The translations under genes and the position numbers were made by a program. DNA of 64,000 bases, from the NCBI GenBank assembly GCA_030015575.1, contig JASDDO010000028.1:24531154-24595153 (forward strand), written 5' to 3'. Positions 18,411 to 31,200 of the stretch are shown one piece after another. Position 1 is the first letter of the stretch; every line of letters begins with the position of its first letter. The notes below the pieces were generated by a model. It had not been told where the DNA came from and made no database searches. It saw only the letters and a list, made by a program, of their open reading frames with translations. The DNA comes from Agapanthus africanus. Taxonomy: Eukaryota; Streptophyta; Magnoliopsida; Asparagales; Amaryllidaceae.

Positions 18411-20473
18411 CTAGTTAAACTCTATCCAACATGTTAGCAAAGTAACTAGAAGATCGATCAAAGAAAAAGTCACGAAACGAACCCGAGTTGTCAAGTTTTT
18501 GCCGATTTTTATTCTGTTCAAAAGTTGATAATTTTCATCTTAAAAATCGGCTCAGGCTTTTGTTTGAATAACCATAAAATTTGGTCCCACGAACCGTTCA
18601 AAGCGCCACGGAAACGCTGCGGGAGCACGCTCCCGCCGCGGTTCCGCGGCCGAGTTGACTCGGCCGAGGTCCAAATTTAGTGCAGTGTATTTCTTGGGTT
18701 GTTTTGGGATTTTTGGAATATGTCTTTTCAGCCCAGATTTTCCAGAACGAAAATTTTGTGTTTGGGGCCTGAAAATCCGTATTTTTGATCGAACTTCTAA
18801 AAGACTTAAGCTGACGGGTTTTTTCTGTGATGTGATATTTGTATTGAACGTCTGCTAATCGCTATATGTCGATTAGTGGGGGTTATACAAATCTGTGATC
18901 TGTAATGTCATTGGAATGTGTATATGAATTCATTGGATTGTCGCGGGTGAATAGACGGGGGTTGTGAGACGAGAGTTTTCTTTTCTTTCAATTCATGTAA
19001 ATTTGTAAATTGATGTAATAATTATTTGTATGTCCGCACAACCGGGTCGGGGTTGTAGCCGTCATTGTATAATTTCTTTTTACTGTTTTTGCTCCTAGGA
19101 TAGACCCATGGAGGGGGTGCACAAACTACCGGGTATGCCGAAGTGCCGACTGGCCTACTCACAGGGTTGAGGGAGGTTGCTTCCCTTCGGGTACTTGGCG
19201 GGTAGTTTGCCGCACCCGTAGGGGTCTTGGGTGGGGTATTGGCTATTCACCGCGACCGTGTAATCTGCTTTTCGTTACAGGCTCGTACGAATTGCGGGTT
19301 CCTAGTATATCTAATGTGTTCATCTGTGATCTGAAATGTCTATCATTGCAATATATCTATATATGATATTATTTAGGCGTTGCTTATGTTTTACAGCCGC
19401 GCTAGCCCAGCCCCCGCTCTGTCGTTAGTTAAGTAACCTAACGGGTAATGACGGGGCCTCGTGGCGAATGCGAATGGCATAAGCGTACGTTATATTTTGG
19501 TTGTTTTCTGCAATGGTAGGATTAAATGATGGGACGCATTAAAAGAACTAATGCAAGAAAATAAACCAAGTAAAAGTCGTTGGAACACTTTCGAAAAACT
19601 ACTCGGTTCTTTTCAAAACTAACTTTTAAATGCGGAGTTTGAGCCACTCCTTTTAAAAGCTATCTCGTTCCATCGATCATATCAAGTTCACTACGTTCAC
19701 GGTTTTGCCAAAACCATCCGTAGCCCTCCATCATTTCAGTTAAATATTTGGTAGTATTCAAGCTATGTATTTTGACCTCACGCCAAGGCATAGTGATTGG
19801 TAGCTTCCGGATATTTATCTGTTGCATAGATAGAATGCGTTGGTTTGAGACAGTCGTACTACCATTTTGGCCTACGTCAAGGGTATGTACGGGTGGGTTC
19901 AAATTAACCTGGATAATGATGGGAAGAACTTGACATGTGACTTATGACATTTTGACCTCACGCCAAGGTCATAAGAGCATGGGGCAAAAATCCACATCGG
20001 GAGTTTCAAAAGAACTGAAACTTGCTAGTGTTGCATACCATTTGGAGTGTGATGATTCTGGTAGGATTCCTTCAGTTTCGTCACACGATGATATTTGGAT
20101 CCCGATCCTACTGTGAGTATATGCTACTCCTCGGGAAATTTCTCACTTAACGATCAATGCTATAAACCTAGTAGGTATCTAGAAAGGTGTTAGCGGGGCT
20201 ACGCCCCCAGGGAAAAGAGGTTCTTAAATTAAGGAACTTCGCGAAAGCGTTGGAAAACCTCCCTCGAAGTACCAACACCAGCCTGGCCGAACGGTTAAGC
20301 AAGTATTGTACGGTGAGATTGATCCTGACTAATTCTTCCTTTTTGGTTTGAGGAGGGATTCGAGAAACAGTGGGAGCCATCCTGTTTAGAAAAACTAAAA
20401 ACCACTCTAAACTTGCAAGAGCATCATGCTGAGTGTTTCTTCTTCTCTCTCCTAATTGCAGCGACCAATCGAC
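18411..20473 (+). other. Copia leader, about 2 kb, no credible gene
   Basis: This is an unusually long stretch between primer site and gag. It contains a GC-rich palindromic patch (about 18600-18668), T-rich blocks, and a strong acceptor-like site directly before gag: a run of C/T from about 20438 ending CTAATTGCAG at 20461, 12 bp before the ATG at 20474. A donor-like AAG|GTATAA lies in the LTR at 18238. A spliced leader is therefore possible. The small ORFs here are not convincing. Confidence 0.6.
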
Positions 20474-21262
20474 ATGACTGGACTTAAGTTACTTCTAGAT
20501 AAAAACATACTGACAGGGCCAAACTACAAAGATTGGCTCAGGAATGTCAAAATGGCAATCACTTACGACAAGCTGGGGTATCTTCTTACCACCAAAGCTC
20601 CCCTTGTCCCAAGTCCCACCTCCAGCGTCGCGGATAAGGAAATCCGTATGACTTGGGAGATTGATAGCGCGAAGGCCAAGTGCCTCGTACTTGCCTCTAT
20701 GGACAACGAACATCAGAGGAGGCACGAGAATATGGACCTTGAATCCATATTTCTCCATACAAAAGAACTGTATAGAGAGCAGTCTCGTATCGCAAGATAC
20801 GAAGTGTCGAAGAAGTTATTTTCGGCAAGGTTGGCCATCGGATCATCGGTAGCGGAACACGTGCTTAAGATGATTGGCTTCATTGAGGAGCTCGCGGAAC
20901 TTGGGACCACGTTGGAGAATGAGCTCTATACTGACTTGATTCTCCAGTCCCTTCCTTCCACTTACGCCCAGTTTATACTGAACTTCAACTTACAAGAAAA
21001 GGAAGTTGAACTTTCAGAACTCCTCAACATGCTGAGGAGTGCAGAGGGCACCCTACAGAAAGGTAGGGAAACATCCACTTTGTTTGTAGGAGGATCTTCC
21101 TCTTCTAGGTCCAAGGCGAAAGCCAAGGGAAAGAAGAAGAAAGCCCCCGCCAAACCAAGGGGCGGTGTTGGTAAAGTGGATACGAAGGGAAAGGCAAAAG
21201 CAACAAAGAAAGCGGGGCAGCTTGTGGATAAAGAAGAATGCTTCTATTGTCATAAGAAATGA
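20474..21262 (+). pseudogene. Copia Gag (start of the Gag-Pol polyprotein), stopped in the zinc knuckle
   Basis: The chosen start is ATG 20474 (MTGLKLLLDKN). The gag core has LTGPNYKDWLRNVKMAITYD near the N-terminus and LQSLPSTYAQFILNF in the middle, followed by a Lys-rich basic tail (about 21100-21240) that would bind RNA. The CCHC knuckle is present (CFYCHKK, then HWKNDC), but the codon before the His is TGA at 21260-21262. The polyprotein therefore ends inside the knuckle although the same frame continues into the protease. In the family this protein forms the virus-like particle. Confidence 0.9.
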
Positions 21263-21307
21263 CACTGGAAGAATGATTGCAGGGCTTGGAAAGCCAGGAC
21301 ACAGGAA

Positions 21308-21943
21308 TTGAAGCAGGTTGCGGCTTCAGCTTCAGGTGTGTATGTTATTGAAAACTGTCTTTCAATAAACTCTGCTTCCTGGGTATTGGATATCGGATCA
21401 GGATCTCATATCTGTAATTCTTTGCAGGCGTTGAGAAACCGTAGGGTTTTGAAGACAGGTGACATGACCCTCAAAGTTGCAAACGGAGCTAGCATGGATG
21501 CTAAGGCCGTGGGGGACTATCACCTGGGAATGTCAGATGGACATGTTTTGGTTTTGCGTAATTGCTTTTTTGTACCCAACGCAACTTGTAATATCATTTC
21601 TGTATCTTTAGTTTCTAAAGAAGGTTATGAATTTGCGTTTGTAAGTAATGTTGTAAACATTCACCTTAATCAAGTTTTGATTGGATAAGGTACATTGAGC
21701 AATAGTATATACGTATTAAACCAACCTCAGATTTTCAATATCCAGAATACACACAAAAGAAAGTCTTCGGAAATAAATCAGACTTTCTTATGGCATTGTA
21801 GACTAGATCACATTAATGAGAGAAGGTTGACGAAGTTACATACAGAAGGATATTTGAATCCGTTCGAATATCAATCGTATGCCACTTGTCAATCCTGTCT
21901 CAAAAGAAAGATGATAAAGACTCCATTTACTGACACGGAGTAA
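21308..21943 (+). pseudogene. Copia protease and start of integrase, two stops
   Basis: The frame is the same as gag. The protease active site, normally D-T/S-G-A/S, reads DIGSGSHIC (Asp codon at 21389), with the second residue changed to Ile. A TAA stands at 21686-21688. The frame then gives the integrase zinc-binding domain (HCRLDHINERR ... CQSCLKRKM, an H-H-C-C pattern) and a second TAA at 21941-21943. The frame shifts at this point, and the core domain continues in another frame. Confidence 0.85.
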
Positions 21944-24423
21944 GAGCGAGCGAGCTCTTGGGACTCGTACACAGCGACGTGTGCGGTCCAATGTCTACAC
22001 ATGCGCGAAGCGGTTATTCTTACTTCATTACTTTTACGGATGACTTTTCAAGGTACGGTTATGTCTTCTTAATGAAACATAAGTCCGAAGCCTTCGGAAA
22101 GTTCCAGGAATATAAGAATGAAGTATAAAAACAAACCGGCAAAAGTATCAAGATTCTAAGATCGGATCGAGGTGGTGAATACTTGAGTGACGAGTTCCTG
22201 GACTATTTAAAAGAGAACGAAATTCTCTCTCAGCTTACTCCTCCATACACTCCGCAACATAACGGTGTATCGGAGAGACGGAACCGAACCCTATTGGATA
22301 TGGTTCGGTCTATGATGAGTAACACTGAGTTACCGCGATCATTCTGGGGGTATGCGCTAGAATCAGCTGCATACCTTTTGAACCGAGTTCCGACTAAGAC
22401 TGTGCCTACCACACCATATGAAGTATGGAGTGGGAAGAAACCCTATCTTCAAAATCTGAAGATCTGGGGATGTCCGGCTTTTGTCAAAAAGCAGCATGCG
22501 GACAAGCTCGAGGCACGCTCAGTACTGTGCAAGTTTGTGGGATACCCAAAGAACTCCAGGGGGTATCTCTTCTATTACGCAGAGGAACAAAAGATCATTG
22601 TTTCTCGTAATGTCCATTTTCTGGAACACCAGTTCTTAGAAAAGGAAACAAGTGGGAGAGAAATAGAACTGGAAGAAATTCCAGAACCACAGAATATTAC
22701 TGAAAGCTTAGTGGAACCAGAGGGTTCAAAAGAACAGGACATTCCTACGCCGCTCCGCAGAAGTAGTAGGCAGTCTCATCCGCCCGAGAGATACTACGGT
22801 TTTCTCATAGACGGGGATAGAGAGGATTGCATCATAGATTATGATGAGCCTACTAGCTTCCAGCAAGCCGTTCAGAGCGTCGACTCGGTAAAATGGCTGG
22901 ATGCAATGCGGACCGAAATGGAGTCCATGTACACCAACAAAGTATGGACGTTGGACGTTGCTCCAGACGGGATAAAACCCGTAGGATGCAAGTGGATCTT
23001 CAAAAGGAAGATTGGTGTAGATGGACAGGTTGAGACCTATAAAGCTAGACTGGTAGCAAAGGGTTTTCGTCAAAGACCTGGTTTGGACTATGACGAGACC
23101 TTTTCTCCAGTAGCTATGCTGAAATCCATTCGGATCCTTTTTGCCATTACTGCCTTCCACGATTATGAGATTTGGCAGATGGACGTAAAGACTGCTTTTC
23201 TAAATGGAAATTTAGAAGAGTGTGTCTATATGGACCAGCCAGAGGGTTTCATTCAGAGTGGGAGCAGCGGAAAGGTGTGCAAGTTGCTTAAGTCCATTTA
23301 CGGACTAAAGCAGGCATCGCGGAGTTGGAACATCTGTTTTGATGAGACGGTCAAGGAATTTGGCTTTATCAAAAATCCAGATGAACCATGCATCTATAGT
23401 AGATTTGTAGTGAGAACTGTAGTATTCCTCGTTTTATACACGGATGACATTCTCTTAATAGGAAATGACATTCCTATGCTACAATCTGTCAAGGGGTTCT
23501 TGTCACACAGGTTCTCCATGAAAGACCTGGGTGATGCCTCATACATCCTGGGGATCCGGATCCATCGTGATAGATCCAAGAGGATATTAGGACTTTCGCA
23601 GTCCAGGTACATCGACACCATACTGAAAAGATTCAGTATGGAAGATTCCAAGCGCGGTAACCTACCGGCTTGTCACGGGATCACCCTCTCTAAAGAGATG
23701 TCTCCCAAGACTGATTTGGAGAGGGATCGAATGTCTATTATACCCTACGTTTCTGCGGTAGGCTCTATAATGTATGCGATGTTGTGTACCAGACCGGATG
23801 TAGCTTATGCACTGAGTGTAGTAAGCCTGTATCAGTCAAACCCTGGGGAGAAACACTGGATAGCGGTAAAGAATATTCTCAAGTACCTGAGAAGGACTAA
23901 GGAGATGTTCTTGGTGTATGGCGGAAAAGACCTCCAGATCGAGGCCTTTGCTGACTCCAGCTTTCAGAGTGACAAGGATGATTCCAAGTCCATGTCGGGT
24001 TTTGTCTTTACCCTCAATGGAGGGGCGGTGTGTTGGAAGAGTTCCAAACAGGAAACCGTTGCAGACTCGACGATGGAAGCGGAATACATTGCTGCATCTG
24101 ATGCCGCAAAAGAAGCTGTCTGGATGAGGAAGTTCTTGAAAGAACTTCAGGTGGTTCCGTCCATTGTTGATCCAATACCTCTGTATTGCGACAACAACGG
24201 GGCTATAGCTTTAGCAGAGGAACCCAGGTCCCATCAGATATCCAGACACATCTTGAGGCGGTATCACCTGATCAGGGAGATCGTGGATCGCCAGGAGATC
24301 GAGGTTCGGAGGGTCGCTTCAGAAGATAACACTGCAGATCCATTCACCAAGGCCTTGCCCCACACTCAGTTCGAGCGGCTGATCGAGATGATAGGTCTTC
24401 GATACGCCAGTACATGGCCTTAG
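21944..24423 (+). pseudogene. Copia integrase core, reverse transcriptase and RNase H
   Basis: After the frameshift near 21940 the reading resumes with ELLGLVHSDVCGPM (first catalytic Asp). RSDRGGEY (second Asp) and HNGVSERRNR (Glu) follow. A TAA near 22126 interrupts it. From 22183 it is open to TAG at 24421. It carries the copia C-terminal integrase text VGYPKNSRGYLFY and the RT fingers (VGCKWIFKRK, YKARLVAKGF, QMDVKTAFLNG). The RT palm is intact (YTDDILLIGND), as is RNase H (EAFADSSFQSD, TMEAEYIA, YCDNNGAI). RT copies the element RNA, RNase H removes the template and integrase inserts the cDNA. The RT-RNase H half is unbroken. Confidence 0.93.
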
Positions 24424-24426
24424 TGC

Positions 24427-24437
24427 AAGTGGGAGAT
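24427..24437 (+). other. Copia polypurine tract
   Basis: AAGTGGGAGAT directly precedes the 3' LTR start TGTTAGTG and lies 4-14 bp after the polyprotein stop. Confidence 0.85.
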
Positions 24438-26561
24438 TGTTAGTGTATATGCCCTAGAGGCCATTACTGTATCATACTAGTTTGTATATTACTTAATGGA
24501 AGCTTGGGATATTCACCTTGTATAAACAATCTTTCTCAATATAGTAGTATGCTACTTGGTTTGTTTCTATTTCAATGTGTACATGTGTTTATTTTAGTAT
24601 ATCACCTATACACATTAGTGGAGCCCTTAGGATCTTTGCTTGATTACCAGCGTTGTGATGGCAGTCACACTAGTGGGGCTGGGTAATCTATAAGCACATC
24701 CTTATACAGGTCCCTAGTCGCAGGACTATCGAGACAGGGCATCGATACTCCGGAGTAGACTAGCGTATGCGCTTCTCATCCCAGTGTGGGAGATGGTCTG
24801 TCCCACAACCATCAGTACGTCGTACTGGAGATAGTATACGGGTGCTCGTTAGGTTACGAGTACACTGGACAGGACTCGTCGGGAACTGACCGGTTGGTAT
24901 TATACATATCGTCAGTTATCAGTTCCCAGGTGACATGAGTACAGCTTAGTCCGCTGACTTGACACTGTCACTTCGCCTCGAGTGTGTTCCCACTGTACTT
25001 TGATTACTGCCCTACCACGGCTCAAAGGAGTCGTGCAAACAGGTGGTAGTTGGGTGCAGTCCCGAAGCACCTGGAGGCAGTGACGGTTAGACAGGATTCG
25101 TCTCTCCCGGTATTGGGGGTTGACATCGCGCTGTGTCTAGGAAAGCCATTACACGAGTAGTCCCTGGCCAGGGCAATCGAGATATACTGGTAGGCTTCCA
25201 GTGTTATCTCAGGGTATTTTGGGCTTCACTCCGACACGACTTGTACCGCTATTAGGGGACTGACGTTTACCGCCCCCCTAGGCCCGCCATGCGATGTTTC
25301 AGACGAACAGACCGGACTATATGGAGACTGTCACATTCAGGCTCAGTAGGAGTTCAGATGGGTTTCACCTCGTCAGTCTTCTTGTCGGCATCTACCTGGG
25401 GACCGTTACGCACAGCTAGTGCCGCTTGCGGTCTGTGGTTAAACCCACTGCCAGCGTAGTGTCGAGTCTTTAGAGTCCCACACAGAAAGCTATTCGCCTT
25501 TAGGCAAAAGAGTAGAGGTCGCATGGTTTTGCGACAGGGTTCGGTCACATCCGTGCACTTGTGCACGTACAGTGTCCGGACAGTTAACACTAGCGGGCTT
25601 TGGTTTAAGCCAGATCCTAGTGTACGTTTTGGGATTGGATTTATCCAGTATGTATTCGTGTTCCTCGGAACGCGGATGCGGGTGTGTATGCACAGTTGAC
25701 GGAGAGACAGAGGCAGAGGATTCTCATTAGGGTTGTTGACCGTTGACTGTTGACTATTGACTTTTTGCTCAACCTTAATGAGAATATGATATATGATTAA
25801 CAATAATATTAATTAAGTATTGTGGTGACATGGTTGTTGAGGGGTTGACTTTGTTGACTTGTTCACTTTGTTGACCGGTTGACTAGGTTGGACTAGTTGA
25901 CCATCATGATGACAATGGCTATCATTTCATGGCAAAGACTTTTCACTTGCTTGTTCTCTTGTGCAATATGAGTGCATGAAATGATATGGCTATTATAGCT
26001 TAACCATTTACACAATACTTGATTACTATTTTTGTGATGATGGTTTTGGATTATGAGAGCCAAGAGAGAAAAGTCTTTCTCATTTTTCTATCATTCTCAT
26101 TCTCTCTCTTGTTCTTGAGCTCTCATCTTCTCCCTCTTGCTCTCCCTCTCTTTAGTCTATGGTTCACTTGTCTCATGTGTTGAGAACCAAGAACCATAGA
26201 GAAAATCCCAACACACTCTTCTCTACTCACTCTAGTTCATAAGGTTTGGCAAACCAAGTGAACTAGTTTCTTCAAAGACCGAAGAAGAACCCAAAGGTAG
26301 AAGCTTTCAGGTGGATCTATTTTCGGCGCAAGGAGACGACGGAGTGAAGCCGATCCGGACAACCATCGAGGCTTGAAGACGAAGGAGTTCAAGAAAGAAA
26401 GGTATAACCCCCTAACCGAGTAGTTAACAACTCCTAGTTGGGTTGTTAGTTAGATGTTTAACAAAGATCCGGTTTTGAGTCCATGTTACCACCTCTAGAA
26501 AATTGTTTTTCACCAAATTCCGCATGCCCGAAAGTACCGGGAGAGATAGCATGGACTTACA
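24438..26561 (+). repeat. Copia 3' LTR
   Basis: It has the same ends as the 5' LTR (TGTTAG...CTTACA) and differs by scattered substitutions and the indels noted for the 5' copy. AAAAG follows at 26562. Confidence 0.95.
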
Positions 26562-26566
26562 AAAAG

Positions 26567-27178
26567 AATGGGGAGATCGATAGTGATGTTAATCAAAGGA
26601 TCCAAGCTGGTTGGTTGAAATGGAGGAGTACAACAGGGATTTTGTGTGATCGTAACTTTCCGTTAAAATTGAAAGGGAAGTTTTATCGGAGCGCTATTCG
26701 GCCTGGCTTATTATATAGTACAGAATGCTGGGCTCCTAAGAAGCATCATACACAGAAGATGCACGTAGCGGAGATGCGCATGTTTCATTGGATGTGCGAT
26801 AACACTAGAAAAGAGAAGGTGTGAAATGAGGATATTCATGCAAAAGTTGGTGTAGCACCTGTGGAGGAGAAGATGCAGGAAAACCGGCTAAGATAGTTTG
26901 GTCATGTGCAACGCAGACCTATGGAAGCACCGATTCAACGGATAGATACTCTCGATATGGGCAATGGAAAAAGGGCAAAAGGGAGACTGAAGAAAATATG
27001 GATGGAGGTGATACGAAACGATATGGTTGCCAAAGGACTCAATGAAAGTATATTGTTCGATAGGAGTGAGTGGAGGCGGAGGATTCATTTGCTGGACCCG
27101 GCGTGATTTTCATGTTGGTTCATGTAGCCTACCCCATATGCCTGGGATAAAAGGCTCAGTTGTTGTTGTTGTTGTTGT
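26567..27178 (+). pseudogene. RTE-type LINE, C-terminal part and 3' tail (part 2)
   Basis: This continues the frame of part 1 after the copia insertion ([15 protein letters not shown], then [20 protein letters not shown]). TGA at 26822 (Arg expected) and TAG at about 26894 (Trp expected in the RxFGHVQRRP motif) break it. The terminal text SEWRRRIHLLDPA and TGA at 27104 are followed by a short 3'UTR (ATGCCTGGGATAAAAGGCTC) and a (TTG)n tail, the usual 3' end of plant RTE elements. The LINE is inserted in the 5' LTR of element B, which resumes with TAATATGGAAAG. Confidence 0.9.
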
Positions 27179-27740
27179 AATATGGAAAGATCTTCTCTAA
27201 TAAAGAATCTTGGATTTAAAATCTAACGGTGAAATATCACCAATTAAACCATCTGATAGAATTAAATTCTATAAGAGAGATCGTCTCTGTTAAACAGAAT
27301 TAAATTCTATGGTTAGCAAAATATTTCCTAATCTTGTTAAACTAACAAGATATTCATATGATAGAATAAAATTCTATCTTAAGAAAATATTTTTTAATCT
27401 TGATAAACAAATAAGAACGATCTTCTCTATTAGATAGAATACAATTCTATGTTAGGAAAATATCTTCCTGATCTTGTTAAAACCAACAAGATATTCATAT
27501 GATAAAATAAAATTCTAATCTTGTTAAACTAATAAGATATACATATGATAGAATAAAATTCTATCTTAGGAAAATATTTCCTAATCTTGTTAAACAAACA
27601 AGAAATCTTCTCTATTAAACAGAGAGCAAAAATCCAACGGTGAATAAAATTCACCAATTGTTCTAAAAGATCATTTTTTATTGATCAATCATGATCTCTC
27701 AATGAGAGATTTTCTCAACAAATTGATTTTTCTATTCTCC

Positions 27741-27748
27741 TATAAATA
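27741..27748 (+). promoter_or_regulatory. TATA box of the element B LTR
   Basis: TATAAATA within CTCCTATAAATAGGAGC, oriented towards the gag remnant. The counterpart in the 3' LTR would lie just beyond the window end. Confidence 0.65.
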
Positions 27749-29380
27749 GGAGCAAAGAGATTAATCAAAAAGGAAGAGGAAAAAAGGAGAGGAGACCCCC
27801 TATAAGCTTCTATAAAAATAGAGAAGGCTAAAAAGAAACAATAGAGAATTTAATTCTCTTAAAGAAGAAGATCTCCCTCCTAAAAGCCCTAGATAAAGAA
27901 AAAATAAGAGATCAAAATATCTCTTTTACCTAACATACCATATCTAAGGGTTTAACCCTTTTAAAAGAACTTGGTTTTTTCTCTGGATCTGAGATCCACA
28001 AGACAAGTCTCCCACAAGTTGAGAATTTAATTCTCATCAGAAAGATCTTGTTCTTGAGAATAAAAAATTCAGAGGGGAACATGGATACAAGAACGTGGAG
28101 AAAATGGAGTCTATGATACTCTAGGAACTTAGTTCCTCCAAATCAAGAACTTAGTTCTTTAAAGAACCCGATCCAACATCCTCAAAATAGTGATCTTGGT
28201 GATCCTTAATGGTCAAAACACCAGTAAAAGAGGTTTAACCTCTCTGAAAATATGAACATGGAAAACATGGAGTTCCTAATACTCCAGGAACTTAGTTTCA
28301 TCAAATCAAGAACTTAGTTCTTAAAGAACATGATCCAAGATCTTCAAAATAATGATCTTAGTGATCGTTAATGATCAAAATGCCATCAACAGAGATTTAA
28401 GTTCTTTAAAAACATCAACAGAGATTAAATCTCCAAAAGAACTCAGCGTCTCATGTGAAAAGCACGTGAGTGCTCAAGGCCAAATTATATAGCGCCTCAC
28501 GTGAAATACACGTGAGCGCTACAAAAGTTAGTGCTTAGCACTATTGGAGCGCCTCACGTGATATATATGTGAGCGCTATATGCAGCTGAGTGCTTAGCAT
28601 TGCCGGGTGTTACAGAAACCCAATCTTAGCCCAAATTGGCTAAGCTTATATTCATGATATCCAAACTGATCTTAGTCTCAAACATGACTAATGATCTCTC
28701 ATTGATGATATCAAAAATGATATTCATCCCATATCTGCTAAAATAATCTTAGTCTCAAATAAGGCTAATCATTCTTAGATGATCCACCATGATCTTTTCC
28801 CTTAAATACGAGATTTGGTTCAAGGGTACATCTCTCCACACCTCTGATATATATCATTGTAATTACTCAACATCTTCAGAGAGGTGGCGGGTCCCGACAA
28901 CCAACAACTCTGTCTCGTCCCAACTTGATGTAAAACTTCATCAAGACTGGGAATGATATCACCCCACATTGATGCACCTCCAAACTGACGTGCACACCTC
29001 AAATCGGATCGCACCCCAAATTGGGCGCATTCCATGTCACCATCGTTTACTCCGCCACGTAACAAAAACACATGCGTACTAGATGAATGATGGAACGAAA
29101 TGTCCTTAAACTAATATTTGCCCCAAACACGGCGGTAATGGACCGCGATGTCCTTAAACTAAAATAACTGAGCCCCAAATGCTCATATGTTTAAGTCGAT
29201 CTTAATCTCAAACCAGATTAACGGTCCTTAAATAAACCAAGTACAAATATAAAAATATACGGATTTAGACTGATCCGCGCCCTACGGACAACGACATAAA
29301 TTAGTCTCCGTATACAATCCACGGGTAACCAAAACCAAAACAAAACATACACATGACACGAAGTGAACTGCCGGAGAGTG

Positions 29381-29474
29381 GTTATCACAATGCGGTAACG
29401 TAATTAACTGCAGGGGCTTGCGCCTGCAGGGAAGAGTGTCCCCATAATCAAAACCCCTTCATAAAACGAGGGGG
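29381..29474 (+). other. Three hairpins in U5 of element B
   Basis: The hairpins are GTTATCAC/GCGGTAAC (29381-29399), CTGCAGG/CCTGCAG (29408-29429) and CCCCTT/GAGGGG (29454-29474). They match the element A trio in order and spacing. The first and third have weaker pairing, with G-T wobble and one mismatch. Confidence 0.7.
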
Positions 29475-29655
29475 AATCCGACGAAGTCCGCTACAACAGC
29501 CGCATCCGTCCAAACCTCTGATATATGGTGTCATAAATAAATCAACTTGGTATCTTCGGAGAGGTGGACGGATAAATCCAAATAATATTTGCCCCCAAAT
29601 TCAGGCAAGACGATCCATCCCAGGTTCGTCTCTGTTTTCGGCGGTAAACAGATTC

Positions 29656-29673
29656 TGCCACACCCAGTGGGAT
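29656..29673 (+). other. Primer-binding-site candidate of element B
   Basis: TGCCACACCCAGTGGGAT follows GATTC, which follows the LTR end. It differs from the element A site (TGGCACGCCC...) at several positions and has probably decayed from it or a common ancestor. Confidence 0.5.
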
Positions 29674-29799
29674 CTCTTCCTCTTTCCACTCCACACTTCG
29701 TGTGTCGTGTTTTTCTGTGATCAAATAATCGCGGTATATATGTTTGTAGTTGCCCTTGGGTGATGAGATACTAAAGTCGGCGTTTCGTCTTTTTGTAGA

Positions 29800-30940
29800 A
29801 TGGCGTTTGCTTCCACTCACCGCAACTCAGGCTCTGTCACATCTAGTGGAGTCAAGTATGGGGCACTTGCAGCCTCAAATCTCTGCAATCCGGTTCTTCA
29901 AGAAATCAATGGGTTTCTCTTTGGGTCTATGCTCCCACCTTCGGTACCTCAACACCGAAGGAGGAATCCCAGAAGAAGTCTGTCTTCCACAGGCTGGCTC
30001 CTCAAGTTTCTGTTTTGCCGATGGAATCGATCTCCAAACAACTGATATCTTCCGAAGGCCATGGTCGACACAAGGGCCATACTCAAGCTCTCGAAGAAAA
30101 TAGGGGGAAAGCTCAGCAAAATCCTGAGGCCAATCAAATTCAGGACGTAAGAAACGGTCAACGTCGATATCAGCGTTATATAAAACAAGTTGGGGGCGGT
30201 TCTCCGTATAGTCCTGTGTCAACCCCAGTGGTGAATGGTTTTGTTTCAACCAGGAACAGCTTCAAACTGTTGCGAAGGGACAGACAAAAATCTCCCACCG
30301 CGATATTGAAGAAATCTCCGCATCCTGTGGAGATCCGATGCGAGTAGAGAGCAGTTCACTTCCCAAAAGTGATTTCCTCATCTATATATAGGGTGTGGAA
30401 GCAGGTGAAAGACTCAATCGCCGTCTGCGGCTCTTCTCCTAAACGTCAGCCAAATTCTGATAAATCCCCTTTCGAATATAAGGGAACTCATCCCAAGACG
30501 GTTCCTGCTACAACGGTTCCTCCCGAAACCAAAGCGGAAAGCGGCATTGATGTGATATCTTGCTCCTTCGTATATGAAGAAGATACTCCATCAGTATCGG
30601 AAAGCTGCATTGATGAGCAGGGGACAGGTGCCGTGTAAAATTCCCGGTACTTCCCGCAAAACAACCTGATTGGCATGATGATAGATAAAGCAGTTCAAGA
30701 AGGTGAAGATAGTTTAAGGCGTGAAGTGTTCATGCAAACAAAGGACATACAACAGCACCTCAACAAACAAGAGTTGGAAGGGATGAGTTATGCAACTCTC
30801 CGACCGAATGATAAAACGGACCGAGATGTCCCTAAACTAACAACAGACCGAAATGTCCCTAAACTAACAAAGGACCAAGATGTCCTTAAACTAGAAATTC
30901 GTCTCAAACATGGCGACAAAGGACCGAGATGTCCTTAAAC
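29800..30940 (+). pseudogene. Element B gag remnant (N-terminal part only)
   Basis: It starts at ATG 29800 (MAFASTHRNSGSVTSSGVKY) and is clearly related to the element A Gag N-terminus, with GxLFGSMLPP here and GLFFGTMLPP there. The frame shifts near 29960-30015. It then continues in one frame with stops at 30345, 30636 and 30936. RRYQRYIKQVGGGSPYS and NSFKLLRRDRQKSPTAILKK align with RRHWRRVRRAGGNSPSG and NSFEMLNKVRRSSLTAVLKR in A. The Retrotrans_gag core and zinc motif are absent, and the frame runs into the 50-bp repeats. Confidence 0.8.
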
Positions 30941-31200
30941 TAGAAATCCACCTCAAACATGGCGACAAAGGACCGTGATGTCCTTAAACTAGAAATCCTC
31001 CTCAAAAATGGCGATAATGGACCGAGAAGTCCCTAAACTAACAATCCGCCTTAAACATGACGATAATGGACCGAAATGTCCTTAAACTAACGTTCGTCCC
31101 CAAAATGGGAACGCTGGACCAAAAAGTCCTTAAATTAGAAATTCGCCACAAATATGGCGATAATGGACCGAAACGTCTCTAAACTAGTGCGTCGTCTCAA
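30800..31200. repeat. About 50-bp tandem repeat in element B
   Basis: About eight copies of GGACCGAGATGTCCTTAAAC, each followed by AAATTCGTCTCAAACATGGC or a variant, recur every 45-50 bp. The same GGACC/GTCC pairs occur in the 55-bp repeats after the element A gag. Confidence 0.85.

Larger units (their letters stand above)
16257..26561 (+). mobile_element. Complete Ty1/copia retrotransposon (10.3 kb), inserted in the LINE
   Basis: Two LTRs of 2141 and 2124 bp flank an initiator-Met primer site, a leader of about 2 kb, gag, protease, integrase, RT, RNase H and a polypurine tract, in the copia order with integrase before RT. A perfect 5-bp target duplication AAAAG brackets it. It interrupts the LINE frame. 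The coding region has a few stops and one frameshift, so it is now defective. The sequence style and long LTRs suggest the Tork/Angela group, but lineage assignment needs a tree. Confidence 0.95.
27178..29650 (+). repeat. Element B 5' LTR, all but its first 0.57 kb
   Basis: The left part is cut by the LINE. The end at 29650 (GGCGGTAAACA) mirrors the LTR start TGTTCCCGCC (62931) and is followed by GATTC and the primer-site candidate, as in element A. The AT-rich U3 (to about 27740) has many ATTAAATTCTAT units. The TATA box is at 27741. R/U5 contains G-box-like CTCACGTGA motifs (28480-28570), the CGGGTCCCGACA text shared with element A (28907-28918), GTCCTTAAAC repeats and three hairpins. No credible gene lies in it. 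Confidence 0.82.
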
